From: an uncultured Armatimonadota bacterium
GTDB lineage: Bacteria; Armatimonadota; Fimbriimonadia; Fimbriimonadales; Fimbriimonadaceae
Assembly: GCA_903833215.1 (NCBI GenBank)
Contig: CAILEM010000154.1
Span: 52,180-116,179, forward strand
DNA: 64,000 nt
Direction of reading: 5' to 3'
A model generated the notes under the pieces. It was given only the letters and a program-made list of their open reading frames with translations, was not told the origin of the DNA and searched no databases. This document shows positions 55,040-63,859 of the stretch, piece after piece (positions within the stretch are counted from its first letter, which is position 1; each line of letters starts with the position of its first letter). Both the position numbers and the translations under genes were made by a program.

Positions 55040-55426
55040 ATGACGGACCTGAAAGCGATTGTGTGGCTAGGGTCCAGCAAGAAAGACCTCGGGGAGTTTC
55101 CCGAGGAGGTCGAGGATGATGTCGGTTACAATCTGTTCGAGGCCCAACGAGGAAAAATGCCTCAGGACGCCAAAGTGCTCCGCGGATTTGGCGGAGCAAG
55201 CGTCCTTGAGATCATCTCCAACTTTGACACCGACACCTTTCGTGCCGTTTACACCGTTGAGTTTGAAGACGCGATCTACGTCCTACATTGCTTCCAGAAG
55301 AAGTCCAAGCGAGGAAACGAGACGCCACAACAGGATAAGGACATGATTGAGCGACGATTAAAAGTCGCCAACGAGGAGCACAGTAAATGGCTAAAGCAGC
55401 AGCCCGAGAAAAAGAAGAAGTCGTGA
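55040..55426 (+). CDS. RelE/HigB-like toxin (phage Gp49-like family)
   Basis: 128 residues from the ATG 55040 (GTG 55037 is also possible). The pattern AIVWLGSSKKDLGEFPEEVE, VLRGFGGASVLEIISNF, FRAVYTVEFEDAIYVLHCFQ and KKSKRGNETPQQD is that of the Gp49-like RelE/ParE group. RAVYT and HCFQKK contain the usual Arg/Lys used in mRNA cleavage. The toxin gene is first and overlaps the antitoxin by 40 bases, the HigBA-type order. Confidence 0.88.
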   Translation: MTDLKAIVWLGSSKKDLGEFPEEVEDDVGYNLFEAQRGKMPQDAKVLRGFGGASVLEIISNFDTDTFRAVYTVEFEDAIYVLHCFQKKSKRGNETPQQDKDMIERRLKVANEEHSKWLKQQPEKKKKS

Positions 55427-55743
55427 CGGTGGAGCGAACCACTGGAAGTGTCTACCACGGTCTTGGTTACGTGAACGCCAACGAAATGGAGCGCAAGGCT
55501 CTAATGGTGTCAACAATTAACGACACCATCAGAGCCAGGGGTCTCACCCAGATCCAAGCTGCTGAGATTGTTGGCATAGATCAGCCCACTCTGTCGAAAT
55601 TACTACGTGGCCGATTTAGAAGCATCTCCATCGACAAACTGGCCGAAATGCTCAACGCGCTAGGCCGCGATGTGACGATCGTGGTTGGAGCAATGCCTCT
55701 GCGTGAGGACACTCGTGGGCGGACGCTAGTTGCTGTGAGTTAG
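55387..55743 (+). CDS. XRE-family antitoxin (HigA-like)
   Basis: 118 residues with an HTH at about 50-95 (RARGLTQIQAAEIVGIDQPT, then LSKLLRGRFRSISIDKLAEM), followed by NALGRDVTIVV, as in the Gp49-partner antitoxin group. It overlaps the toxin gene by 40 bases in another frame. It neutralises the toxin and probably represses the shared promoter at about 55024. Confidence 0.88.
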   Translation: MAKAAAREKEEVVTVERTTGSVYHGLGYVNANEMERKALMVSTINDTIRARGLTQIQAAEIVGIDQPTLSKLLRGRFRSISIDKLAEMLNALGRDVTIVVGAMPLREDTRGRTLVAVS

Positions 55744-55903
55744 TCGGATGCCGTGACTTCGATCGTCTGGTTGGATTCAATTACCGAATCACAAGGGTGG
55801 GGTAGTTCTTCTGTGGTAGACGCGACGATTAAAACCCCGAAATGTGGTGCGGAAAACCGGTGCCAGTGGAACGGCACAGACTAAACCATAAACCCTCGGC
55901 GAT

Positions 55904-56713
55904 TTAGGTGGCGTCAGCGAGGTCGGTGACGAATTCGGCGACGAATGTGTTCCAGCTACCGCGTTGATCTTCGCCGTATTCCTGCGTTCCGCCGTTTGCC
56001 TCGGAGCCCGTCAAGTGGGGCGTCGAATCGGAGGCCGTGCCTTGCGGCGGGTAGTCGGCATGGAAAAAGTGATAGGCGAGGCCCGCTCGATCTTTGTCGG
56101 TGCTGTTTCCTTTAGTGCAATGAGGGGTGCCATAGGCGAAGAAGACGACGCCTCCCGCCGCGATCTCGCAGGGGACCTGGTTGGATTCGTCCGGATAGCA
56201 CCGAATGTGGTGATCGGAATTCATGTCCCGCGAGTGTTCCAGTTCGACGTATTGCATTCCAGGAATCATGTGCATCGTTCCGTTCGCAATCGTGGCGTCG
56301 TGAACCGCAATCCACATTGCGACTCCCTTCATCGGATCCTTCACTTTGAAATAGGCGTTATCCTGGTGCCAGGCGGTGCCTGCTCCGTCTCCTCCTGGTT
56401 TAAGGAAGACCTGATCAAGCCGAAGTAAAGCGGGATCACCGATCAACTCGCTCACCGCGCTCACAACCTTATCTGCAAACGGCAGGGCCCTAAAGCGCGG
56501 ACTGTGAGGAGATGTCGGACACAATTGCAGGTTTCGTTTGCGGGAGGATTGGGTCGTGCCATCTCCATCCGTCGAAACATTACGCAGCAAGCCCTCACGT
56601 TTGAACCGCTCGATTTCGTCTTGCATGACCGCGACCTCGGTCGGAGTAAAGAAGCCGGCGACGACAAAGAACCCATCTCGCTCAAATTGCCGTCGCTGAT
56701 CTTGAGAGAACAT
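55904..56713 (-). CDS. Phytanoyl-CoA dioxygenase (PhyH) family protein
   Basis: 269 residues from the ATG 56713 (MFSQDQRRQFERDGFFVV, a common PhyH start). Iron ligands are visible as HQD in GTAWHQDNAYFKV and a distal His in YGTPHCTKGNST; DRAGLAYHFFHADYP follows with an Arg for 2-oxoglutarate. It is a cytoplasmic non-haem iron/2-oxoglutarate oxygenase that hydroxylates a small molecule. The group is large and includes ectoine and antibiotic hydroxylases, so the substrate is unknown. Confidence 0.85.
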   Translation of the reverse strand: MFSQDQRRQFERDGFFVVAGFFTPTEVAVMQDEIERFKREGLLRNVSTDGDGTTQSSRKRNLQLCPTSPHSPRFRALPFADKVVSAVSELIGDPALLRLDQVFLKPGGDGAGTAWHQDNAYFKVKDPMKGVAMWIAVHDATIANGTMHMIPGMQYVELEHSRDMNSDHHIRCYPDESNQVPCEIAAGGVVFFAYGTPHCTKGNSTDKDRAGLAYHFFHADYPPQGTASDSTPHLTGSEANGGTQEYGEDQRGSWNTFVAEFVTDLADAT

Positions 56714-56881
56714 CATTCGCAAACCCACATCACTATAGATTAGCGCCTCGGTTATCAACGAGATAAGACGTGAATTGCCACCTATCGAATCGACCGGTTG
56801 GTAGGGCCCTTTTTGGTGGGCGCAAGAATTGCATTCTTGCCAAACGCTCCCACATTCCCCTCATCACTTCCTCAGATCCGC

Positions 56882-57283
56882 CTATGCCGTATTCTCAAAA
56901 GTTAAACGACCCCGAGGAGCATATCGATCTTGCTTCAAGCTTGAGAACTTGGAGTGCGAAATAAGTTCTACCGATAGCTCTTTGATCTCAGCGAAAAGGA
57001 TATCAATGGCCCTTCCTTCGTGATTCTCTGTCATGCGGAGGCAATACAGTCCGGAATCTAGGATATCGAAAGTCCAGCGATAGACGGACTCCCAACTGGG
57101 CGGTATGTCGATCGTGGTAATGCCCGAAAGGAAGACAACCACCCGCAGGTGGTTCTGACCACCAGGTCCAGGTATTACCCAGTCGATCTTCATGTGCCTC
57201 TCACTGCCCGTAAGATTTAGGTCGTAGGAAATCCACTCGCTGTCATGTAGGTCGATGGCATGGCCGAGTAACTGGCGAGTCAT
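56882..57283 (-). CDS. Protein of unknown function
   Basis: 133 residues from Met at 57283 (MTRQLLGHAIDLHDSEWISY); a start at 57310 adds nine. The sequence HDSEWISYDLNLTGSERHMK, IDIPPSWESVYRWTFDILDS and LFAEIKELSVELI looks like a small alpha/beta cytoplasmic domain of the kind found among immunity and DUF proteins. I cannot name it. There is no signal or membrane helix. Confidence 0.5.
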   Translation of the reverse strand: MTRQLLGHAIDLHDSEWISYDLNLTGSERHMKIDWVIPGPGGQNHLRVVVFLSGITTIDIPPSWESVYRWTFDILDSGLYCLRMTENHEGRAIDILFAEIKELSVELISHSKFSSLKQDRYAPRGRLTFENTA

Positions 57284-57508
57284 TGGCAAACAGCTATCGA
57301 GATGACACATTGAGTTTTGGTTTTAGGAAGCCGCCAGATGCCCTATTAGGCCAGGGTTTCTAATGCTTAGCGTAGCCTGGTTCAAGGAATGAATCCCTGG
57401 TTTTCGATATCCAAGGTCTAAAATGCCAATTGGTAAAGGATCGTACAGGTGCTCTGCTCCGTACAATGTCATATCTTGTTTGATTGACCGACAATAAGGC
57501 CTATAACC

Positions 57509-58114
57509 GTGAACCTGAAGAATGTATTTGGTGTGCTTGGGGCGAAGAAGGGATCGGAGTTGCCTCCGTTAGTCCTTAGCGATTCGCTGTGCAATGCGCT
57601 CACGACGATGTCTCAGATCTTTGGGCAGACTTGGCACATGCCGATTGTCGGCGAGTTGCTGCGGGCGTTGCGAACGCCGACTCCTCCGTCGGGTCAGACC
57701 TTGGCGAGTATTCTCCTCCGTCTCATCGAAGAGGCAAGTCTTTCACGCCCTGGGCTCTCGGCCCGCTTTGTGGTGAGTCGAAACCAAATTGTCTACCGTT
57801 CGGCGGATCGACGCTATGTCGTTTTGATCGTGCAAGGCGATCCCGAGACAGTACGCGTGGTTTGGCAGGTCTCCGTTCGACAAGCAGGAACGTCGTACAT
57901 CTCTTACCAAGTTAAGGGAAAGAGTTGGGCGGTTGTGGAGTGGAAGGTTGCCGACCAGAGTCAGGAAAATCTCGAACTGCTTGCCAAAGCGGGCGGGGAA
58001 GTCTTGGGATTCTTGGCGGAGTACAAACTCTTGCCCGAAGCCTCACCTTTTCAACGCGCTCTTGAGGCGCAGATGGTCAGTACGGCGAGGCTTCGCGAAA
58101 TCGCGACATCCTAG
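57509..58114 (+). CDS. Protein of unknown function
   Basis: 201 residues from a GTG (MNLKNVFGVLGAKKGSELPP). A helical N-terminal part (SLCNALTTMSQIFGQTWHMP) is followed by a beta-rich middle (FVVSRNQIVYRSADRRYVVL, VRVVWQVSVRQAGTSYISYQ) and a helical end. No signal or membrane segment. The layout resembles small sterol-carrier- or Bet-v-type domains, but not well enough to call. It ends four bases from the convergent GH43-like gene. Confidence 0.5.
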   Translation: MNLKNVFGVLGAKKGSELPPLVLSDSLCNALTTMSQIFGQTWHMPIVGELLRALRTPTPPSGQTLASILLRLIEEASLSRPGLSARFVVSRNQIVYRSADRRYVVLIVQGDPETVRVVWQVSVRQAGTSYISYQVKGKSWAVVEWKVADQSQENLELLAKAGGEVLGFLAEYKLLPEASPFQRALEAQMVSTARLREIATS

Positions 58115-58117
58115 ACT

Positions 58118-59266
58118 TTATTTCTTCTTGTCTGCTCGTGCGATGTCTCGGTCCATCGCTTTTCCGTCGAACGGAACGACGATGATCTTGCTTCCGTGAC
58201 CATCGTTTCCGCGTTCGTCATCCTTAGGGACATCGATAACGGCGAAGGTGAAGTGAGTTACATGGCCATTTTCGACAAGAACACCTGGTCGCTCGAGCTT
58301 ATTCCAGTGGTTGATGGTTCCGTTCTTGTACCGCACGAAGTCGGCGTTCGGCTCGTACGCCAGACCGCGATTGGTCCAATGGTCGATTCCGTTAGGGGAA
58401 GTCAAATGGAACGCCCTTCGGTCACTCCAGCAATTCATCACGATGTGATAAAGTCCCCCGCTGAACCAGATCACGGGGTCTTCCAAATCGTGTTGGGGAA
58501 TTTCGGGAATGCTCGGATAGATACTCGGACCTTGAATCTTGTACGGTCCAAGTATTCCGCTCTTGCTAATGAGGATCGCTCCTGATCGAGGCACGATCTG
58601 GAAGTCGCCATCAGGACGAACCATGATGGCAACATTTGACATCCCACCATCATGGGGATTAAAGCCATTTGCGTCGACCTTGATCGAGCCAAGATGCTCC
58701 CATGGTCCGTTGAGAGAATTGGAGACAAATATGTCGCCCGGCCGTGTTTCGCTCACGACGATGGCGTACCGACCGTCGGGAAGAACCAAGGCTGTCACGT
58801 TGTGTCCCTTTCCGCCTTGGTCGTCGGGCCAGCAAAGGCCTTTATCGACATAGGGTCCGATGGCGCTATCACTTACGGCATGTATCGCCTTTGAATGAAA
58901 CCACCCGTTGTGCCCGACGGCTTGATCCCAGCGGCTTGCGAAGAGGTGATACTTGCCATCTGGACCCTTAATGATCTGACCGTCCCAGTAATCCCACAGC
59001 TTCATCTTAGGATCCTCCAGTCCATTCTTTGGGTCACGAGGCATCACGTTTGGGGCTCCCCAAGCCGTTGTTGATAAACGTCCGTGGGAGGGAGTTGGGC
59101 GGAAATAGTCGATGAGTGTCTTTGGCATGGTCGAAAGTTTTATTGAATCCCGAGTGGACGATTGTTGAGAGCTTGATCTGTCGAACCGACTATTTGCCGT
59201 GGCACTTCCTAGTACCAATCCCAGCACGGCGCAGGTGCAAGCAAGGCATTTATTAAAGCTATCCAT
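58118..59266 (-). CDS. Exported GH43-like five-bladed propeller glycosidase
   Basis: 382 residues from the ATG 59266 with signal peptide CLACTCAVLGLVLGSATA. The start of the propeller reads PKMKLWDYWDGQIIKGPDGK, then YHLFASRWDQ, the usual GH43/GH32/GH117 first blade with its catalytic Asp; HDLEDPVIWFSGGLYHIVMN gives a later blade and acid. It ends with a Lys-rich tail. It is likely an exo-acting enzyme on arabinose, galactose or anhydrogalactose units. It lies 7 bases after the alpha-galactosidase-like gene and is co-transcribed with it. Confidence 0.75.
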   Translation of the reverse strand: MDSFNKCLACTCAVLGLVLGSATANSRFDRSSSQQSSTRDSIKLSTMPKTLIDYFRPTPSHGRLSTTAWGAPNVMPRDPKNGLEDPKMKLWDYWDGQIIKGPDGKYHLFASRWDQAVGHNGWFHSKAIHAVSDSAIGPYVDKGLCWPDDQGGKGHNVTALVLPDGRYAIVVSETRPGDIFVSNSLNGPWEHLGSIKVDANGFNPHDGGMSNVAIMVRPDGDFQIVPRSGAILISKSGILGPYKIQGPSIYPSIPEIPQHDLEDPVIWFSGGLYHIVMNCWSDRRAFHLTSPNGIDHWTNRGLAYEPNADFVRYKNGTINHWNKLERPGVLVENGHVTHFTFAVIDVPKDDERGNDGHGSKIIVVPFDGKAMDRDIARADKKK

Positions 59267-59273
59267 AAGTCCC

Positions 59274-60965
59274 TCAATCAGAGAATGGCCATGCACCCGA
59301 TTCACCCATCCAGGCGAATTCGGTGGTTTTGCCGAGGAGCTTCCAGTGCGATGGGCACAGATTCTCCATCCAGTCGAGAGGTTCGCCGATGGGCTGTTGC
59401 TTCGCGGCGAGCGCAAATGCCTTCTTCAGAGCTTCTCGATGTTTTGGCTCGATGACACTTGGTTCGATCGCCACGAATAGTGCCACCCCGCTCTCGGAAA
59501 CGAGCCGAAGCCACTGCTCAACGAGCGACCAGGGTACGGCCTTGGTGATCGATACGATATCGGGGTCGACCAAGTAGAACGAGCCATGCTGGGCAGCCCG
59601 AAAGGCCAGAGTATTTACACCCATGCGTCGGTTTCGATTCCAACTGCGACCGCTAGTATCGTCGCCCGTTCTCTGGATTTCGTGGTACCCCGTTGCGAGA
59701 TGGCTGACAGTGTTGCAGCCGATCAGTCGAGCGTCGCCGGCCGCTTCACGAATCGTCTTGTAAAGGTGAGTGAGCACCTCTGCGTTTGTGCGAGAACCAT
59801 CGTGGAGCTTCCAACCGTCGCTCGTGACCGAAGACCCCATTTCGAATCCCCATCGCCCGAAGAGGTCCCAGGAAGTAAAGTCGTGCTTGACCAACTCGTA
59901 TCCCCATCCAACAAGCTTCTTGATTTCAGAAGCAACGTGCTCAATCACTTCGGGAACGGTTGGATCGAGATACTCGTGGGCTCTTGCTAGCTTCCAGCTA
60001 GCAGGAGTGTCGGGCAAGGGTGTGAGTGGGCGGAACCAGATGCCGGGCCGAACCCCGAGTCCCTGTAGTCGGTGAGCAAATGCCTCCATGTCACCGAAAC
60101 GAGGATTACCGACCCATGGGCCGTGCCCGAAATTACCGCTGTAAGGACCCATAGCCCATCCTTCATCGATGACGGAATAGGGTCGGTTATCGGTGTCGGG
60201 TGAAAGCTCAGAAATGAGCCCACTTACGCCAGCAATGAGCTCGGCGCTGTTATTGCCATAGGCGTAATTCCAATCATTCGTTCCATAAACCGGCTTCGCG
60301 GGTATCCGCGGTGCCTGGCACATCTGGTGGCAAAAAGCTCTTGTTGCAGCGAACGCATTCTCTCCTTTTGCCCCTTGGCGACAAATAACGTCCGCCACCG
60401 AGAGTGTCCGCTCGCCGAGCACAACGGGAACGCCTCCACTGCGAACGTCGGCCCAAAGGCTGATTCCTTCTGCATCGGCCGACCAAAAGCACATCGAACC
60501 GGCTCCCGTTCGCACACCGTAGGCGTTTGTCCTCTGACCGTCGCTGGCCATGAAATACCAAGGCATGACTCGGTTGGGTGCGTGCCCGCGCCACTCTAAA
60601 TCTGCATAGGATCGTTCCCAATGGTCACCTAGAAAGTGCTTGATGGATCGCAAATCGCCTCTCCAACGGAGTTGGATGCGGGAAATCCCGTTGCCCCGCA
60701 TCGAAACAGCCACGTGGTCTGGGTGAACGGTTGTTTCGATTTCCGCGGTGCCCGCTGTCCATCTTCCTTGTCCAGCCATTTGAACTTGGATCTCATGTTC
60801 ACCCGGCCCAAAGGCGCGGACGAGATCGGGATGTCGGAGGAGGCTGACAAATGCGGCGGTGGGATCCATTGTTGAAGAAAGGAGGCTAGCAGGGCCAGTA
60901 GAGATGGCAGCCAGGGCTGCGGTTTTGAGAACAGTTCTACGAGAACTCGTGGGTTGGTCGGTCAC
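59274..60965 (-). CDS. Clan GH-D alpha-galactosidase-like enzyme, Tat-exported
   Basis: 563 residues. Twin-arginine signal SSRRTVLKTAALAAIS at the N-terminus. A beta-sandwich is at about 35-220. The TIM-barrel then shows GTNDWNYAYGNN, DNRPYSVIDEGW, GVRPGIWFRPLTPL, the nucleophile-type Asp in ELVKHDFTSWD and an acid/base candidate in IQRTGDDTSGRSW, the order seen in GH27/GH36 alpha-galactosidases. The exact family is uncertain. It acts outside the membrane on galactosides. First gene of a two-gene unit with the GH43-like enzyme. Confidence 0.8.
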   Translation of the reverse strand: MTDQPTSSRRTVLKTAALAAISTGPASLLSSTMDPTAAFVSLLRHPDLVRAFGPGEHEIQVQMAGQGRWTAGTAEIETTVHPDHVAVSMRGNGISRIQLRWRGDLRSIKHFLGDHWERSYADLEWRGHAPNRVMPWYFMASDGQRTNAYGVRTGAGSMCFWSADAEGISLWADVRSGGVPVVLGERTLSVADVICRQGAKGENAFAATRAFCHQMCQAPRIPAKPVYGTNDWNYAYGNNSAELIAGVSGLISELSPDTDNRPYSVIDEGWAMGPYSGNFGHGPWVGNPRFGDMEAFAHRLQGLGVRPGIWFRPLTPLPDTPASWKLARAHEYLDPTVPEVIEHVASEIKKLVGWGYELVKHDFTSWDLFGRWGFEMGSSVTSDGWKLHDGSRTNAEVLTHLYKTIREAAGDARLIGCNTVSHLATGYHEIQRTGDDTSGRSWNRNRRMGVNTLAFRAAQHGSFYLVDPDIVSITKAVPWSLVEQWLRLVSESGVALFVAIEPSVIEPKHREALKKAFALAAKQQPIGEPLDWMENLCPSHWKLLGKTTEFAWMGESGAWPFSD

Positions 60966-61337
60966 TTGCGAAAGATCCTTTGCGAGGTAGAGGTCAGGTC
61001 AAATTGTCAAATCGGAAATTCATCCAAGCTGGAATCGTCACTCCAAGAATGAGAAACACAGTCCGATTTCAAGTATGCCTGCAGTCGCGCATCGTTCGCG
61101 ATAAGTTGGACGGTGGAGTTCCAGATCTTGGTGAAACATCGTTTACCGGAGTTCGGCTTCCTGGCTAACGACATGACATCGAAGGGCAAGCAGTCAAGAA
61201 TCGACGTAGACCAACTCTTGCAGAAATTGACGTCAAAACATGTTTTGGTACATTTTTCTTTTCAATCGAAATTCACAGTTATGAACGCTTGGTAGGGAAC
61301 CGATACCGTTGGAAACGGATTCCAATACAAACATCTC
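60966..61337. other. Gene-free stretch upstream of the glycosidase pair
   Basis: About 370 bases. It should hold the promoter of the glycosidase unit (minus). A 60-residue minus-strand frame at 61007-61189 reads somewhat protein-like but has no domain, no ribosome-binding site and no partner, so I do not call it. The part at 61225-61280 is AT-rich. Confidence 0.4.
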
Positions 61338-61658
61338 GTGTCAAAAATGTTAATCGCGACACCGTACGACTCTTCGACGCAACTGATGACTAGCCTCTTC
61401 GACGATATGGAACCCCGGGAAATTGAGTTGAACGAACTTCATCGGCGCAACCAGCAGGTCATTGGTCAATTCGGCTTGCACCTTGTCAAAATTCCACTTG
61501 TCGATAGCTATCCTGACGTCATGGGATACTTCTTAGTGGATACCCAAGCCAAGAAAGTCGGCCCCTATTTGGAGTTCTTTGATGCATTCGTTGGAGCAGT
61601 TGCAATCTATCGCGAGAATATCGTCCAACAAGACGGTGGCGAATGCGACGAGAGTTAG
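61338..61658 (+). CDS. Small protein of unknown function
   Basis: 106 residues from GTG 61338, or 103 from the ATG at 61347 (MLIATPYDSSTQLMTSLFDD). A mixed alpha/beta composition (ELNELHRRNQQVIGQFGLHL, VGPYLEFFDAFVGAVAIYRE) and an acidic end. No signal, no helix, no family recognised. Confidence 0.5.
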   Translation: MSKMLIATPYDSSTQLMTSLFDDMEPREIELNELHRRNQQVIGQFGLHLVKIPLVDSYPDVMGYFLVDTQAKKVGPYLEFFDAFVGAVAIYRENIVQQDGGECDES

Positions 61659-61738
61659 CGTGAAGTTTTGCCGCTTGTTTCAACGACTATTCAGAGTGAC
61701 CATAACGATCATCTGCGAAAGCACTTCATACACAAATC

Positions 61739-62065
61739 TCATATCAGCATGTGAGAATTTATCGCCTGTTGCCGCTTCGTCCAGATGGTAGCGTAGACGA
61801 TAACTTCTTCAGGAGACCCCAGGATTCCAGAGATCTCCTGATTGCCTTGCTTGAGAATGAATTGCCAATCGCAAACGGAACCATTGGAAGTAGGTAAGCG
61901 AAACTCCAAATCGAGTGCCAGTTCATTGACTAGATGTAGCAGCTTCTTAAGTCGACGATTGAGAAGCTTCTTCCCGTCGAAGGATATCGAGAAGAAGATC
62001 CGTGACAACTGAGCCCGCTCTCGTTCGGTCAGGAGTGCGTCCATCCTATACGGGTTGCCATTCAT
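61739..62065 (-). CDS. Small protein of unknown function
   Basis: 108 residues. A start at MDALLTERERAQLSRIFFSI (Met8) is also possible. The N-terminal half is basic and helical (DGKKLLNRRLKKLLHLVNEL); the second half has strands (SVCDWQFILKQGNQEISGIL). It does not match a family I know. It lies 182 bases downstream of the LuxR-type regulator in the same direction. Confidence 0.45.
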   Translation of the reverse strand: MNGNPYRMDALLTERERAQLSRIFFSISFDGKKLLNRRLKKLLHLVNELALDLEFRLPTSNGSVCDWQFILKQGNQEISGILGSPEEVIVYATIWTKRQQAINSHMLI

Positions 62066-62247
62066 ATCGCTTATTCCAGCCCAATTTGCACGCCTTCGGA
62101 ACGCGTGGGATATTCTGCATTCACTTGAATAAGTATCGGGGACTTTGATGAATAGTTATGTCCCATGATAAGAGACATAACACTCAATTCCATTCAGGAA
62201 ATGAGGATGGATCCGATCTTCCCAGTAGGGTCAGTTCCGAGTGAATC

Positions 62248-63810
62248 TTACTCAGATGCTAATTGTTTGATTCCGCCGACAACGCAGGATGCAAGCAAAG
62301 TGTAAGGCGTTCTATTTGCTAGCATCGAAACTCTAAATCCGCTATCCGATTCGAATTGAATGTAACCCCGAATTATGTCCTGCTCTACAAGCGGTACGAC
62401 CAGAATGCCTCGTCGTATAGCGCTTGTAACGGATCGTGGATCAGGCGCCGGTAGAGGGGTGAGGGTTTCGGTATCGAGAATTGTCAGAGGACCTGTGAGA
62501 TAGGCATCTGGCCAACCATCAAGTTTTTGAAGATCGTGCGCAGTTTTGAATCGCGCTAATCCCGGAGGATTTCCGACTCCGTGGCTGACCAAAATGGAGT
62601 GGTGCTCGGGATTTGCGCCAAATGTGACCAAAAGCGCTCGCTCAGAACGAATATGCTCCGAGACTCCCCGAAGGGCCGTTTTGAGCGCTTCCTCTGCTCG
62701 TCCCGCAGAGGCGCCGATCAAATCGGCAGCCAAATTTCCGATCGTCTCCACAAGGTGGGAGGAATCAAATAGCCGCTTATTTTCAAGGTGTTCGTTGGTT
62801 TTGTCACGGATACTAAGACTGGTTCCATCATTGAGGTTCGTGATGCTTGCTTGGTGCCAACCAGAGACACCTGTCAACTCCCCTTCAGCGTGCCGTTGAT
62901 GCTGTCGGGCCGACGTTGTCTCCCAAAGTAGCTTAAACCAAGGGGTCCAGAATGCCGCATGGACTTCAAATAAGTTCTTGGATTTCACCTTGTCAAGGGA
63001 AATCCTAAGCAGTTTCTCCGCAGCGGGGTTGAGATACTCAATGGTTCCATCATTGGTGAGCAAAATCCTGGGGATAGGGTGCCTTTCGATCATTTGCATG
63101 GCACGATCGGGCTCGGTAGGTTGAACCGAAGCTTCCGGAGCCTGGCTCCCTAACTCCCTAAATGTCCATAGATGTGCTTTTTGAGTCTCACCTTCAAGGA
63201 TGGGCGTGTAATCGTACTCAAGCAAGCGTCCGTCTGCAAGTCGAACATTCTCGCCACGTACCGAAACCTTAAGTTGGATATGGTTCTCAATACGATTGTT
63301 AAATTCTGCTGCATTTAAGAACATCTGCTTCGAGTTTTGTAGCACTCGGCGACAATCGGTGAAACTGAGTTTTTGCTCCTCCGATGTGAATTTGAATAGC
63401 TTCACAAAGGCTGGGTTTGCGTAGGAGATCTTCCGGTCATCCGTCTCAAACATGATGCCGATATTTAGCTCTTCCAAAAGTCTTTGTGGGTTGATGAGGG
63501 GCTCTTCCGAGTCTCCACTTTCACTGAGATCATTGAGAATCCTTGGCGGAGGTAAGTTCTCAGCATCAAACGCGTTACCGATTAGTGCAACCACTAGGCT
63601 CGTTCTACTATGTCCTTCGAATCTCGATTTGAGCCTTTTCCAATAGGTGGTTACCGTCGTGGCACTGATACCCAGGACAGCGGCCATCTCCTTGTCGGTG
63701 TAGCCTTCAGCGGCAAGCTTCAGCATCTGGATTTGACGAGCGGATAGCTTTTTGCTAGATGGCTTAGGTTCGGAACTGTTGGCTGACATATTGCTTCGTT
63801 GCGAGGTCAA
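62248..63810 (-). CDS. LuxR-type HTH regulator with PAS and GAF-like sensor domains
   Basis: 520 residues; Met8 (63789) is an alternative start. The LuxR helix-turn-helix is at the N-terminus, about 24-75 (LSARQIQMLKLAAEGYTDKE, MAAVLGISATTVTTYWKRL). A first PAS-like domain is at about 110-220 (LLEELNIGIMFETDDRKISY), a second at about 240-340 (QMIERHPIPRILLTNDGTIE, YLNPAAEKLL), then a GAF-like domain at about 350-510 (VETIGNLAADLIGASAGRAE, GILVVPLVEQDIIRGYIQFE). Cytoplasmic. It senses a small signal and regulates transcription. Having the HTH before the sensors is the reverse of the common order. Confidence 0.85.
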   Translation of the reverse strand: MTSQRSNMSANSSEPKPSSKKLSARQIQMLKLAAEGYTDKEMAAVLGISATTVTTYWKRLKSRFEGHSRTSLVVALIGNAFDAENLPPPRILNDLSESGDSEEPLINPQRLLEELNIGIMFETDDRKISYANPAFVKLFKFTSEEQKLSFTDCRRVLQNSKQMFLNAAEFNNRIENHIQLKVSVRGENVRLADGRLLEYDYTPILEGETQKAHLWTFRELGSQAPEASVQPTEPDRAMQMIERHPIPRILLTNDGTIEYLNPAAEKLLRISLDKVKSKNLFEVHAAFWTPWFKLLWETTSARQHQRHAEGELTGVSGWHQASITNLNDGTSLSIRDKTNEHLENKRLFDSSHLVETIGNLAADLIGASAGRAEEALKTALRGVSEHIRSERALLVTFGANPEHHSILVSHGVGNPPGLARFKTAHDLQKLDGWPDAYLTGPLTILDTETLTPLPAPDPRSVTSAIRRGILVVPLVEQDIIRGYIQFESDSGFRVSMLANRTPYTLLASCVVGGIKQLASE

Positions 63811-63859
63811 ACGCGGTCTAGACCTGATTGTTAAGGACGTTTCGATTCACAGCAACGAT

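Noticed and set aside
61007..61189. 60-codon minus-strand frame upstream of the alpha-galactosidase-like gene
   Set aside because: Somewhat protein-like composition but no start signal, domain or neighbour coupling.
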